Source: Rhodococcus sp. 4CII
Lineage (GTDB): Bacteria > Actinomycetota > Actinomycetes > Mycobacteriales > Mycobacteriaceae
Length of the DNA stretch: 64,000 bases
Assembly: GCF_014256275.1 (NCBI RefSeq)
Contig: NZ_JACCFE010000002.1
Coordinates: 124,001 to 188,000 of the forward strand
Reading direction: 5' to 3'
Below the pieces are notes generated by a model, which did not search any database, was not told where the DNA came from, and was given only the letters and a program-made list of their open reading frames with translations. The position numbers and the translations under genes were made by a program. Every line of letters begins with the position of its first letter. Positions within the stretch are counted from its first letter, which is position 1. Of this stretch, positions 18,471 through 27,920 are shown piece after piece.

Positions 18471-19931
18471 TCAGAAGGGGTAGGCGGGCACGTCGCGGCT
18501 GACGGTGATCCAGCGGGACTCGGTGAAGGCTTCGATGCTGTTGGCGGGGCCGCCGAATCGGGCACCGTTGCCGGAGGCACCGAGGCCGCCGAATGGGATG
18601 TTCGCCTCGTCGCCGACGGTCTGGTCGTTGATGTGGGCGATGCCGGTCGGGATCCGGTCGGCGAGGTCGAGGCCCTTGCCGATGTCGCGGGTGAAGATGC
18701 CCAGCGACAGGCCGTACTCGGTGTCCGTGGCCAGCGCCACCGCCTCGTCGAGCGTGGAGAACTTCACGGCGGGGGCGACGGGGCCGAACACCTCCTGGGT
18801 GTACGCGGGTGCGTGGGTGGGGATGTCGGCGAGAACGGTGGGCCGGTAGAACAGTTGCTCGAAGGTGCCGCCCGTCACGAGGCGCGCGCCGGCGTCAACG
18901 GAGGTGGTGACGAGCGCGTGGATCTTCGCGAGCTGGGCCTGGTCGATGATCGGGCCGAGTGCGACCTGTTCGGTGACCGGATCACCGACCGGCAACGCCT
19001 CCGCCTTGGCGGCCAGCTTGGCCACGTACTCGTCGTAGACGGATTCGTGCACGATGTGCCGCCCGGTGGTCATGCACACCTGCCCTTGGTGCAGGAAGGA
19101 CCCGGCGGCCCCGGCCGACACGGTGGCGTCGAGGTCGGCGTCGCCGAGGACGATGATCGCGGAGTTGCCGCCGAGCTCGAGGTGCACCTTCTTGAGGTTG
19201 CCGGACGCGGCGGCACCGACGGCCCGGCCGGCCTGGGTGGAGCCGGTGAAGGAGATGACCGGCACCCGCGGGTCCTCGACCAGGGCGGCACCGACGTCGG
19301 CGCCCGCAGGCAATACAGACAACACGCCTGCGGGTAGGCCGGCCTGCTCGAAGATACGGGCGAGCGCGACACCGCCACAGACGGCGGTGCGCGGATCCGG
19401 TTTGAGCACCACAGCATTGCCGAGGGCAAGGGCCGGTGCGACGGAGCGGATGGCGAGGATGAGCGGGAAGTTGAACGGGGCAATGACCCCGACGACGCCG
19501 ACCGGCACTCGCCTGGACATACTCAGGCGCGGTGCCTCGCTCGGCAGGACTTCGCCGATCGCGTGCCCGGGCAGCGCCGCCGCCTCGAAGCATTCCTGTG
19601 CCGCCACGTGGGTTTCGAGTTGCGCCTTCGGACGCAGTGATCCGGACTCGCGCATGATCCACCGCTCGATCTCGTCGGTGTGCTGCTGCCACAGATCCCC
19701 GGCGCGGCGCATGATGGCGGCACGTTCGGTGTGCGGACGCGCGGCCCAGTCGCGTTGTGCGGCGACAGCACGGTCGACGGCGGTACCCAGGTCACCGATA
19801 TCGGCGAGGCCGACGCTGCCGAGAGTGGCACCGGTGGCGGGTTCGACCACCTTGAGTTCTCCCGCCCCGCCGGGGAGCCAGTCGCCGGCGAAGATCTTTC
19901 CTTGCCAGATGGATTCGTCGAGAAGTGCCAT
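18471..19931 (-). CDS. Aldehyde dehydrogenase (benzaldehyde/vanillin dehydrogenase-like)
   Basis: A 486-residue NAD(P)-dependent aldehyde dehydrogenase of normal length. The general-base glutamate is in LELGGNSA and the catalytic cysteine in HQGQVCMTTGR, with the nucleotide-binding FTGSTQAGRAVG before them. The overall flavour is that of aromatic aldehyde dehydrogenases. It would oxidise an aldehyde to an acid in the cytoplasm. It lies 239 bases after the racemase-like gene and before the MHS transporter, all in one direction, so it probably belongs to the same catabolic unit, though the larger gap could hold a promoter. Confidence 0.9.
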   Translation of the reverse strand: MALLDESIWQGKIFAGDWLPGGAGELKVVEPATGATLGSVGLADIGDLGTAVDRAVAAQRDWAARPHTERAAIMRRAGDLWQQHTDEIERWIMRESGSLRPKAQLETHVAAQECFEAAALPGHAIGEVLPSEAPRLSMSRRVPVGVVGVIAPFNFPLILAIRSVAPALALGNAVVLKPDPRTAVCGGVALARIFEQAGLPAGVLSVLPAGADVGAALVEDPRVPVISFTGSTQAGRAVGAAASGNLKKVHLELGGNSAIIVLGDADLDATVSAGAAGSFLHQGQVCMTTGRHIVHESVYDEYVAKLAAKAEALPVGDPVTEQVALGPIIDQAQLAKIHALVTTSVDAGARLVTGGTFEQLFYRPTVLADIPTHAPAYTQEVFGPVAPAVKFSTLDEAVALATDTEYGLSLGIFTRDIGKGLDLADRIPTGIAHINDQTVGDEANIPFGGLGASGNGARFGGPANSIEAFTESRWITVSRDVPAYPF

Positions 19932-20170
19932 CAGAACTCCTTGTGTGGGGCTTGGGATGAGGGGAAGCGAAGTGATGGTCGCGCGGGCGGGTCGCCGCCG
20001 TTGTCGGGCGAGGGAACCGTGCGTGGGCGTCGGCCGGGCATGAGGGGGCGATCATTCCGGGCGCAGAAGGTCGATCGGATGGGGCCCACGAAGTATGGGG
20101 CACATCACAATGCCGTGAAAAGCGTTATTAGTCGTTGATATTCCACGGTTCTACTCAGCGATGGTGAGGG

Positions 20171-21358
20171 TCACCGCGGGTGAGACGGATTTGGCGGCTT
20201 CTGGACCGTGACGCCGGTCGCCGGGGAGGACGTGGGCATCCCGCCGAGACCCCAGGCGGCCAGGATCTCGGCTCGGTCGTCCTGTCCCGGAACGGGCGGT
20301 GGCGTCGGGATTCCTGCGGGTGTGCGTGAGAACCTCGGTGCCGGAGCAGGTTCCGGCTCTCCGTTTCGATCGAGGAACGTGCCGCGCGCGACGAGGTGCT
20401 CGTCTGCAGGCGCCTCGGTCATCGACAGTATCGGTGCGACGCAGGCGTCCGTGTCGCGGAAGACCGAGGTCCACTCGTCGCGGGTGCGGGTGGCGAACTC
20501 GGCCGCGAAACGCTCGCGCAGCTCCGGCCAGCGTCGGCGGTCCCACTGGTCAGGGAGGTCGCCGGATCGGTCCAATCCCAGACCGGCCAAAAGGTGTGTG
20601 TAGAAGGGTGGCTCGAGCGCCGCGACGGCCACATGCTTGCCGTCCGAGGTCGAGTAGACGTCGACGAATGGGGCGCCGGTGTCGATGAGGTTGGTCCCCC
20701 GTTCATCGTTCCAGGCACCACCGGCAAGCATCGAATACGGGTTGGCCATGAGGTGCGCGACGCCGTCGACGATCGCGGCATCGACAACCTGGCCGCGGCC
20801 CGATCTGTTGGCCTCCCACAACGCGGCGAGGATCCCGGCTACGAGATACATCGCCCCGCCGCCGAAGTCACCGACCAGGCTCAGTGGCAGCTGCGGTGGT
20901 CCGCCGGCCCGGCCGATGGCGTGCAACGATCCGACCAGTGCCTGGTACGTGGGGTCGTGGCCGGCGCGCTGCGCGAGCGGCCCGGTCTGACCCCAGCCCG
21001 TCATGCGGCCGTAGACGAGCGTGGGGTTGCGCTGCCAGCAGTCGTCTGGCCCGAGACCGAGTCGTTCGGTCACACCGGGCCGGTAGCCCTCGACAAGGAC
21101 ATCGGCTTTACCGATCAGGTCGAGCACCATGTCCAATCCGGCGGGGTCCTTGAGGTCGGCGCTGATCATTCGCTTGCCGCGTTGGAGAGTGTCCAGCGAC
21201 GTGTCTATCGGCATGGTGAACCCTGCGCCGGTGCGTTCGATGCGCACGACGTCGGCGCCCTGGTCGGCGAGGAACATGGCGGCGAACGGCGCCGGGCCCA
21301 GCCCGGCCAGTTCCACGACCTTCAGTCCCACTAAGGGTCCTGTGCGGTGCTCGGTCAT
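20171..21358 (-). CDS. Alpha-methylacyl-CoA racemase-like protein (CaiB/class III family)
   Basis: A 395-residue class III CoA-transferase-fold protein. Two residues favour racemase rather than transferase function: a histidine near 134 in RAGHDPTYQALVG and an aspartate near 164 in LVGDFGGG. These match the His/Asp pair of AMACR enzymes, which invert the carbon next to the CoA thioester. The N-terminal motif LADQGADVVRIER is typical of the fold. It lies between the enolase-superfamily gene (85 bases upstream) and the aldehyde dehydrogenase. Its presence suggests that the substrate has a 2-methyl or 2-aryl stereocentre. Confidence 0.82.
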   Translation of the reverse strand: MTEHRTGPLVGLKVVELAGLGPAPFAAMFLADQGADVVRIERTGAGFTMPIDTSLDTLQRGKRMISADLKDPAGLDMVLDLIGKADVLVEGYRPGVTERLGLGPDDCWQRNPTLVYGRMTGWGQTGPLAQRAGHDPTYQALVGSLHAIGRAGGPPQLPLSLVGDFGGGAMYLVAGILAALWEANRSGRGQVVDAAIVDGVAHLMANPYSMLAGGAWNDERGTNLIDTGAPFVDVYSTSDGKHVAVAALEPPFYTHLLAGLGLDRSGDLPDQWDRRRWPELRERFAAEFATRTRDEWTSVFRDTDACVAPILSMTEAPADEHLVARGTFLDRNGEPEPAPAPRFSRTPAGIPTPPPVPGQDDRAEILAAWGLGGMPTSSPATGVTVQKPPNPSHPR

Positions 21359-21443
21359 CGTCAGCGTCTCCTACAGCATTCTCGGGGTGTGCCGCCGACA
21401 CACACGGGCCCGCGGCACACCGAGCCGGGGGCGGGCAGAGGGG

Positions 21444-22625
21444 TTACACGCGCGCGAGGTCGCCGATGGTGACTGTCTGTTTGCCGGCGGTGATGTGCGT
21501 GTCGATGAAGTCCTGGTTCAATTCGATGCCGTAGCCCGGACCCTCGTTCGGGTAGAGCTTGCCGTCCTTGAAGATCGGCACGTTGCGCGCGATGTCCTGG
21601 GTGATCGTTTGTTGATCGTTTTCCCACTGGTTGTTGATGATCAGCGGGCCGAGGTTCTCGTGGGTGAACTGCGACGCCCAGTTGTTGGCGATCATCAGGT
21701 GTGCCGACGGGCTGGCCTCGAGGCCCGAGCCGATCATGCAGCCGCTCATGACTGCCATATCGGCCAGGCGGGCCATGGTCAGCCAGCGCTGCGCCTTGAG
21801 CAGACCACCCGCCTTCTGCATCTTGATGAACAGGCCGTCGGCGGCGCGGCGTTCGATGATCTCCCGGATGTTGTGCAGTTCCTGCGCGGACTCGTCGGCG
21901 AAGACGGGGGTGTCGATCCGGGTGCGCAGGCGGGCCATTCCTTCGATGTCCCAATGCGGCACCGGCTGCTCGATGCACTCCATGCCGTACCGGTCGAGTC
22001 GGCGCATTGCCTTCAGTGCTTGGTCATAGTTCCAGAAACCGTTCGCGTCCACCACGATCCGTGCGGAGTCGCCGAGTGCGGCGCGGACCTCACGCACGTT
22101 GTCGACATCGTGGTCGGCGTTTCCGTCGGACTTGAGCTTGATGAGGCAAAATCCCCGCTCGTGGGCCTGTACGGCCTCGGCGACGACCTGGTCGACGGGG
22201 CCGGCCGACGCGACCCAGCCCTGCACCGACGCGTCGGCATTCTTCCCGCCGAGCAGCTGATACACCGGCACCCCGAAGGCCTTGCCCTTGAGGTCGTGCA
22301 GCGCGAAGTCGACGAGGGCTTTGGCCTGGTTGTTGTCGCGGACGAAGGTGTCCATCTGGCCGACGATCTTCTCGATGTTGAGTGGATCCTGGCCGAGGAG
22401 GAACGCCGGTGCGATGTGATGCGCGATCATCGCGATCATGGATTCCTGTGTTTCGCCGCGATACCAGGTGGAGGTGTCGCCGGAATCGCCGTAGCCGACG
22501 ATGCCTTCGTCGGTGTGCAACTTCAGGAGCACCGAGTGGATGTGGGTGATCCTGGTTCCCGGCATCAGGAACGGTTTGATTAGTGGCGTCGAGACGGGGA
22601 TCAGTTCGATCTTGGTGATGATCAT
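21444..22625 (-). CDS. Enolase-superfamily (mandelate racemase / muconate cycloisomerase-like) protein
   Basis: A 393-residue protein with the N-terminal capping domain and a TIM-barrel. Catalytic lysines are in LIKLKSD. Metal ligands follow in order: Asp in VVDANGF, Glu in CIEQPVP and Asp/Glu in VFADESA. A further lysine lies in LFIKMQKAGG. This is the pattern of the muconate-cycloisomerase/dipeptide-epimerase subgroup. It would abstract a proton next to a carboxylate, causing racemisation, cycloisomerisation or dehydration. Its start overlaps the preceding CoA-transferase stop as ATGA. The actual reaction is not predictable; pairing with CoA enzymes is unusual. Confidence 0.85.
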   Translation of the reverse strand: MIITKIELIPVSTPLIKPFLMPGTRITHIHSVLLKLHTDEGIVGYGDSGDTSTWYRGETQESMIAMIAHHIAPAFLLGQDPLNIEKIVGQMDTFVRDNNQAKALVDFALHDLKGKAFGVPVYQLLGGKNADASVQGWVASAGPVDQVVAEAVQAHERGFCLIKLKSDGNADHDVDNVREVRAALGDSARIVVDANGFWNYDQALKAMRRLDRYGMECIEQPVPHWDIEGMARLRTRIDTPVFADESAQELHNIREIIERRAADGLFIKMQKAGGLLKAQRWLTMARLADMAVMSGCMIGSGLEASPSAHLMIANNWASQFTHENLGPLIINNQWENDQQTITQDIARNVPIFKDGKLYPNEGPGYGIELNQDFIDTHITAGKQTVTIGDLARV

Positions 22626-23878
22626 GCAACGGGCTCCTGAGAAGAAGGGATGACGATGGCACCGGCGTCGACCAGGACGGTGAGGTCGGCGGTGTCGAGA
22701 CCGGACTCGCGGAGGATCTCGACGGTGTGCTCACCGATGAGGGGGGCGCGACGGTCGATGGCGCCGGGAGTGTGGGAGAGCTTGGCTGCGATGCCGGGAA
22801 CTGTGACGGTGCGGCCGCTGGTGGGATGGGTGACCGTTGGCAGCATGTCCCGGGCTCGAAAATGCGGGTCGGCGAAGATGTCGGCGGCGTCGAGGATCGG
22901 GCCCAGCGGTACCGTGCCGCCGAGCAGTTCGATCAGTTCGGCGACCGTGTGCCGTTCGGTCCAGGCATTGACCACCTCGTAGACGGCGTCACGGTTGATC
23001 CACCGGTCGTGGTCGGTCGCGAACCGAGGGTCGTCGATGAGTTCCGGCTGTCCCATGACCGCGGCGAGCTTGGTCCATTGCGGGTTGTGCGGGGCGCCGA
23101 GCGCGACGACGCCGTCCTTGGCGCGGACGGTGTCGAACGGCGCGAAGCCCTGCAACTGGTTGCCGATCGGCCCGGGAACCTGACCGGTATGGCCGTAGGT
23201 GTTGACCACAACCTCGGAGATCGCCAGGACCGCGTCGGCCATCGCGACGTCGACATACTGCCCCTGGCCCGTGCGTTCGGCATCGCGCAGCGCGGAGAGG
23301 ATCCCGAACGCGGCGAACAGGCCTGGAACAGTGTCCCCCACACCGGAACCCACGCGTACAGGATGATCGGAATCGGCACCGGTGATGGACATCAACCCAC
23401 CCATCGCCTGCGCGACGATGTCGAACGCCGGCCAGTCCCGATACGGGCTCACGCCGCCGGCCTTGTCACCGAAGCCACGGATCGACGCGTACACCAGGCG
23501 GGGGTTCCGGGCAATCAGGGTGTCGTAGTCGAGTCCGAAGCGTTCCATGACACCAGCACTGAAGTTCTCGACGAGGACGTCCGCGTCGTCGATCAGCCGC
23601 AGCAGCACGTCCCTGGCTTCGGGTTTCTTCAGGTCCAGCACGAGCGACCGCTTGTTGCGGTTGGCCGACTGGAATACTCCGCCGTAGTCGCGGGGCTCGT
23701 CAGCAGAGGCGAAGGGCCCGGTGTAGCGGAGGAAGTCACCGCGCGGCGGCTCCACCTTGACCACGTCTGCCCCCTGATCCGCAAGCAGCGACGTGCAGAA
23801 CGGCCCGGCGAGCGCCTGGGTGAGGTCGACGACACGGACACCGTCGAGGGCGCGGCGACCCGTCTTCGCGGCGCTCAC
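22622..23878 (-). CDS. Class III CoA-transferase (CaiB/BaiF family)
   Basis: A 418-residue CaiB-type protein. The N-terminus VRVVDLTQALAGPFCTSLLADQGADVVKVEPP is standard for the family, and the catalytic aspartate is expected in GVGDTVPGLFAAFG. Unlike the neighbour at 20171-21358 it lacks the AMACR-type GDFGGG motif, so CoA transfer between acids is the likelier reaction. It is coupled at both ends: ATGA overlaps with the acyl-CoA dehydrogenase before it and the enolase-type gene after it. It probably activates the imported acid as its CoA thioester. Confidence 0.85.
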   Translation of the reverse strand: MSAAKTGRRALDGVRVVDLTQALAGPFCTSLLADQGADVVKVEPPRGDFLRYTGPFASADEPRDYGGVFQSANRNKRSLVLDLKKPEARDVLLRLIDDADVLVENFSAGVMERFGLDYDTLIARNPRLVYASIRGFGDKAGGVSPYRDWPAFDIVAQAMGGLMSITGADSDHPVRVGSGVGDTVPGLFAAFGILSALRDAERTGQGQYVDVAMADAVLAISEVVVNTYGHTGQVPGPIGNQLQGFAPFDTVRAKDGVVALGAPHNPQWTKLAAVMGQPELIDDPRFATDHDRWINRDAVYEVVNAWTERHTVAELIELLGGTVPLGPILDAADIFADPHFRARDMLPTVTHPTSGRTVTVPGIAAKLSHTPGAIDRRAPLIGEHTVEILRESGLDTADLTVLVDAGAIVIPSSQEPVA

Positions 23879-25062
23879 GAGGTGGCCTCCCGCCCGAGCA
23901 GGGCGCGGGCGATGACCACTTTCTGGATCTGCGGGGTGCCCTCGCCGATCTCGAGTCCGGAAACGTCGCGCAGCATCGCCTGTAGGGGAAGCTCTTCGGC
24001 GAATCCGCTGTGTCCGTGTGCGATGACGCAGTCGCGGAGGGTCTGCAGTGAGATGTCGGTGGCGTACAGCTTGGTCATCGCGGCCTCCTTGGTGAACGGT
24101 TTGTCGGCATCGGCAAGCGAGAGGGCGCGGTAGGTGAGCCAGCGGGCAGCCTCGAGCTTCGTCGCGTTCTCCGCGATCGGGAACGACACGCCCTGGAACG
24201 AGGCGACGGGCTTGCCGAACGCCTTGCGGCTCTTGACGTACTCGATCGTGAGGTCGAGGGCCTTGCGTGCCACGCCTGTGGACATCAGGCCGATGACCGA
24301 ACGAGTGTAGTCGAATTCGCTCATCACCAGCCGGAAACCGTTGCCGACACCACCGATGACGTATTCGTCCGGGACGAAGACGTCATCGAGGAACACCCCG
24401 GCGCGGCCGAGGGGTTTCCACCCGGCGTCCGGGAACTTTTGCATACTCACCCCGGGTGCATCGAGGGGGACGAGGAATGCCGTGACGCCGGACTCTTCGG
24501 GCGTAGCGCCGCGGGCTTTGACGAACGTGATCATCGCCTTGGCGTGCGGAGCGAAAGTGATGGAGGTCTTCTCACCGTTGAGTTTCCAGCCGCCGTCGAC
24601 CCTGTCGGCCTTGGCGCGCATGGCCATCGCGTCTGACCCGCTGCCCGGTTCGGTCAGGCCGAGTGCCACCACGTGGCGGCCCTCGACGATTCCGCGCACC
24701 CACCCCTCCGCGACCTCGGGGGCGAGGAACTTCTCCAGCAGTGGGCCGGTGAGATTGTTCGTGTAGGCGAGTTGGCTCGCATAGAAGTTCGCGTAGGCGA
24801 GCTCCTCGTGTGCGATGCCGAGGTGGGTCTTGGTCAGTACGTCACCGATACGGCCCATGCCACCGTTCTCTTCCGACACACCGAGGCCGAGCAAACCCTG
24901 TGCCGCCATCTTCTCGGCGAGATCCCACGGAAACTCCTCGCTGTGCGCGCGGACGAGGTAACTCTCGGCGTGCGGTGCCGCGAACTCGCGGACCCACTGC
25001 GCGAACTCCTCGTGCTCCGGCCGGAACAGAACCGGCGGGTGGTTGGCATCCGGGGATGACAT
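23875..25062 (-). CDS. Acyl-CoA dehydrogenase
   Basis: A 395-residue flavoprotein. It has the FAD/substrate segment LGLTEPGSGSDAMAMRAKA, the later KSRKAFGKPVASFQG and the C-terminal GEGTPQIQK, whose glutamate is the expected base. It oxidises the alpha-beta bond of an acyl-CoA and passes electrons to electron-transfer flavoprotein. The start MSSPDANHPP is chosen because AGGAGCC lies just upstream; the frame is open 180 bases further but that part covers the promoter. It is the first gene of the operon and is coupled to the CoA-transferase by ATGA. Confidence 0.9.
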   Translation of the reverse strand: MSSPDANHPPVLFRPEHEEFAQWVREFAAPHAESYLVRAHSEEFPWDLAEKMAAQGLLGLGVSEENGGMGRIGDVLTKTHLGIAHEELAYANFYASQLAYTNNLTGPLLEKFLAPEVAEGWVRGIVEGRHVVALGLTEPGSGSDAMAMRAKADRVDGGWKLNGEKTSITFAPHAKAMITFVKARGATPEESGVTAFLVPLDAPGVSMQKFPDAGWKPLGRAGVFLDDVFVPDEYVIGGVGNGFRLVMSEFDYTRSVIGLMSTGVARKALDLTIEYVKSRKAFGKPVASFQGVSFPIAENATKLEAARWLTYRALSLADADKPFTKEAAMTKLYATDISLQTLRDCVIAHGHSGFAEELPLQAMLRDVSGLEIGEGTPQIQKVVIARALLGREATS

Positions 25063-25207
25063 ATGAAGGCTCCTCGACGTTGTGGCGGCTGAACCGTGTG
25101 GGCTGAAAACCGGCGTGAAGCCGGACCTCAGCGCCTCTTCAGCGCGTTGCAATCGAGTATGTCTGCAGTCACAACCCCAGAAAAGAACAGGAATAGACGC
25201 TTTATCA

Positions 25208-25220
25208 TGAGAAAAACTCA
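25208..25220. promoter_or_regulatory. LysR box (T-N11-A)
   Basis: TGAG-AAAAA-CTCA is a perfect interrupted palindrome fitting the T-N11-A rule. It lies between the LysR gene stop and the acyl-CoA dehydrogenase start, about 145 bases before the latter. It is the best candidate for activator binding. Confidence 0.65.
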
Positions 25221-25270
25221 AGAATGAGTCCGGTGCGACCATATGCCGTGGTCACACCCCCGGCCCGGCG

Positions 25271-26194
25271 CTACAGACGCGCGACGCGGTGCGTTGCAAA
25301 GGATATGAATTCCCGCACCACCCGGCTGAGCACCACATCGGACCGCCAGGCTATGACCAGGCGGACTGGATCCAGGTCCGGGTCATCGATCGGCAGCAGG
25401 ACGATCTTCATTCCCCCATAGGTGCGATTGAGCTGCGGCTGGTGCAGCATGATCGTCCACCCCAGTCCCCGTCCGACATATGCTCGCACCGTCTCGTAAT
25501 TCGCCGACCGGTACCCGATCCGCGGCGTAAACCCGGCGCGGGCGCACACCTGTAACGCATGCGTCGATGCCGGTGGTGCATCGAGTAACACCATCGGCTC
25601 ATCCTTTACCGCGGCGAGTTCCACCCGGCCTGGTGTTGTAGCGAGCCGATGCCCGGCTGGCACGACGAGCGCCGGTCGACGCGTCATCAACGTCGCCGTA
25701 CGCAGCGTCGGCGGCAGTTCCAGGTCATAGGTGATCACCGCATCGAGCGCACCACCCTCGAGCCGCGCAGCCAGCTCGTCGGCCATAGCCTCCCGGAACG
25801 TAAGCGACACTCGCGGATGTAAGTCGGTGAACTCGGACAACAGCGGCGGCAGGATCGTCGGGCCGACGGTCGCATAACAGCCGATGGCGAGCCTGCCGGC
25901 AAGATCGCCGCCTGCTCCCAGCATCTCGTTCTCGATCTCACTCGCCTGCTGCAGCAAGGCTCGCGCCCGGGCCAGCAACGACTCCCCCGCCGACGTGAGC
26001 TGCACCCCGTGGGCGCGGCGACGCACGCACAGCTGCGCCGAAAGCGCCTTCTCGAGCTCCGTAACCGCAAGCGACACCGCGGACTGCGATACCAGCAACC
26101 GTCCGGCTGCGGCACTGATCGTGCCGGTCTCCGCGACCGCGACGAAGGCGACGAGCTGCCGCATGGTGAAACCCGGCGCCCGGTCAATGCTCAT
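25271..26194 (-). CDS. LysR-family transcriptional regulator
   Basis: A 307-residue LysR regulator. The N-terminal winged helix (residues about 10-70) reads AFVAVAETGTISAAAGRL then SQSAVSLAVTELEKAL; a two-lobe effector domain follows. It lies directly upstream of the six-gene catabolic operon on the same strand, rather than divergent as is more usual, with a T-N11-A box in the 208-base gap. It probably activates the operon when it binds the substrate or a CoA intermediate. The inducer cannot be inferred. Confidence 0.88.
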   Translation of the reverse strand: MSIDRAPGFTMRQLVAFVAVAETGTISAAAGRLLVSQSAVSLAVTELEKALSAQLCVRRRAHGVQLTSAGESLLARARALLQQASEIENEMLGAGGDLAGRLAIGCYATVGPTILPPLLSEFTDLHPRVSLTFREAMADELAARLEGGALDAVITYDLELPPTLRTATLMTRRPALVVPAGHRLATTPGRVELAAVKDEPMVLLDAPPASTHALQVCARAGFTPRIGYRSANYETVRAYVGRGLGWTIMLHQPQLNRTYGGMKIVLLPIDDPDLDPVRLVIAWRSDVVLSRVVREFISFATHRVARL

Positions 26195-26339
26195 GGTCCG
26201 ATCATATGGGCGCCTCGAGGCGGCTCCTCGGCAGTCTCACCTCCACCCGATGCCGACCAACATCACCGGCTGGCGAAGCATCATCCGGGGACTCGTCCTG
26301 GCTGCACAGATGCTCGGCACCGCGGGCGCGCCTTCGAAG

Positions 26340-26678
26340 ACTGTCCGGCGTTCATCTCGGAACACTCCATGGCCATAACCAAATCTTCGCGGCCGCCACC
26401 GCCGGCGGGGAACCGGTGACCGGGGAGCAGCTGAAGCAGCTCACCATCTGAACTATCGCGAGTTTCTCGATCCGCGCCTGCTCGAGAGCATCCCGATCGT
26501 CGGGCAGTCGTGGGCACTGCTGCGGGGCACCGGACTCTACCGAGGCGATCGTGTCCACCAATGGCTCCAGGACACGCTCGCGAGTCTCGGGGTCTCGACC
26601 TTCCACGACCTGCAGATCGACGACCAGCGTTATTTCTACGAGCCGCAGCTTTCCGCCTCCCAGCAGTGTCCGTTTTAG
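26340..26678 (+). pseudogene. Patatin-like phospholipase remnant
   Basis: The plus strand encodes AAATAGGEPVTGEQLKQLTI, a stop, and then in another frame NYREFLDPRLLESIPIVGQ, GTGLYRGDRVHQWLQDTLA and LGVSTFHDLQIDD. This is the middle of patatin-like lipid hydrolases. The nucleophile segment is missing and a small deletion sits at the frame change near 26450. Confidence 0.5.
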
Positions 26679-26877
26679 TAGTCTGCAAATACCATTGGGA
26701 AACCTGTGATGACGATTCGTGTAGTGAGACGGGTGGCAGTATGCAGCTCGTAACCGTCATTATCACTGCGGTAGTCAGCGTCGTGTCGACGCTTGCGGCG
26801 GTGTTCTTCGGTCCCGCGTGGAAGGATCGGCTGGACGCCCGCCGGGCCACACGTCAACGATCAGATCATGTCATCGC

Positions 26878-26909
26878 GCAGTATTCCGAACCCGCAGTAT
26901 TCCGAACCC
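26878..26909. repeat. 16-bp perfect tandem duplication causing a frameshift
   Basis: GCAGTATTCCGAACCC is present twice in direct succession. Removing one copy restores a continuous frame from 26741 to the downstream open frame. Confidence 0.95.
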
Positions 26910-27821
26910 TTGGCCCGCGCGGCCTTCGAACTGCAAAGTCGGCTGTACAACATCTACAGCCAGGATTTTATGCACTCTTCACGCCTTCCAAGGCAGTACC
27001 GCGGATGCAGCACGCTCTGGCTGTTCGGGCAGTTTCTCGCGTGGATTGAGATCGTTCGCCGAGAGATCCAGGTCATCGACTTCGGCGACATTCAAAAGAC
27101 GACTGAGCTGCAGCGCCAACTCTTCGATGTCGCCGACATCCTGGCTAGCGATGAGCTCGACGATCCCGTCTTTCGGATGTTTCGCGCCGAGCAACGTGCG
27201 ATTGGCGAGGTAATGGTCGTGGAAAGACTCGCGGCGGGTCAGAGTCGCAACGATAGTGCAGGATATGCCGAGTTCACATACAGGTTGAGAACGGACGACA
27301 CGTTCAAGGAGTGGTTCTCATCGCTCGATCGTAACGTCGAGGCGTTGATGGGAGGCAAACGCCCCGGTGTGCGAACGGTACTGATCCAGCGGGCGCTCAT
27401 CGATCTCATAAACTTTCTCGACCCCGACTGGATACGCTTTCCGGATCACAGAGGGCGCGGGAAAATCCCGGTGCCGCAGGACTTCGTCGACATCAAGCAG
27501 AGACGTTCGGACAGCGAAGTGGCATGTTTCAGGCTCGAACCAGATCCGCTCACATTCGTTGAGCCCTGGGCGCAACAACACAATCTGCGCCTGATATCTG
27601 CTACCGACGACAACAACGAGAACGTGCGAACGACTCTTACACAGTTCGGTCTGCGCCGTCACGATCTGCTCGTCCGAACCGTCCGATCCCAATCGCAACC
27701 GTGTGTGGTCGAGATACATGTCGGGCCCCATGATCTCACTCTCCCAGCTGCGCACCCGAGACCGGGCACTTTGGCACTTCGGCCGAAGGAGGTACGCGTT
27801 CTCAACGACCTTCTCCGACGT

Positions 27822-27883
27822 TTCGACCGCCCCGAGTATCCTGAAAGGATTCTTCGACCGCCCCGGGTATCCCGAAAGGGTTT
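27822..27883. repeat. Imperfect 31-bp tandem duplication
   Basis: TTCGACCGCCCCG is followed by A/G-GTATCC and GAAAGG in both copies (27822-27852 and 27853-27883). It lies at the 3' end of the same broken gene and moves its stop codon. Confidence 0.8.
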
Positions 27884-27920
27884 AACCCCATCACTTTTGA
27901 ACCTGTTCTCTTCTCGCTAG

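Larger units (their letters stand above)
26741..27920 (+). pseudogene. Membrane-anchored protein of unknown function, broken by a 16-bp duplication
   Basis: ATG at 26741 starts a protein with an N-terminal membrane helix (VTVIITAVVSVVSTLAAVFF) and a basic cytoplasmic stretch. A perfect 16-bp tandem duplication at 26878-26909 then shifts the frame. After it the original frame resumes with ARAAFELQSRLYNIYSQDF and runs to 27920 through a helical region (STLWLFGQFLAWIEIVRREI). I recognise no family. Without the duplication the protein would be roughly 380 residues. The clean lesion and intact remaining frame suggest a very recent inactivation. A second imperfect 31-bp duplication alters the 3' end. 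Confidence 0.65.
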
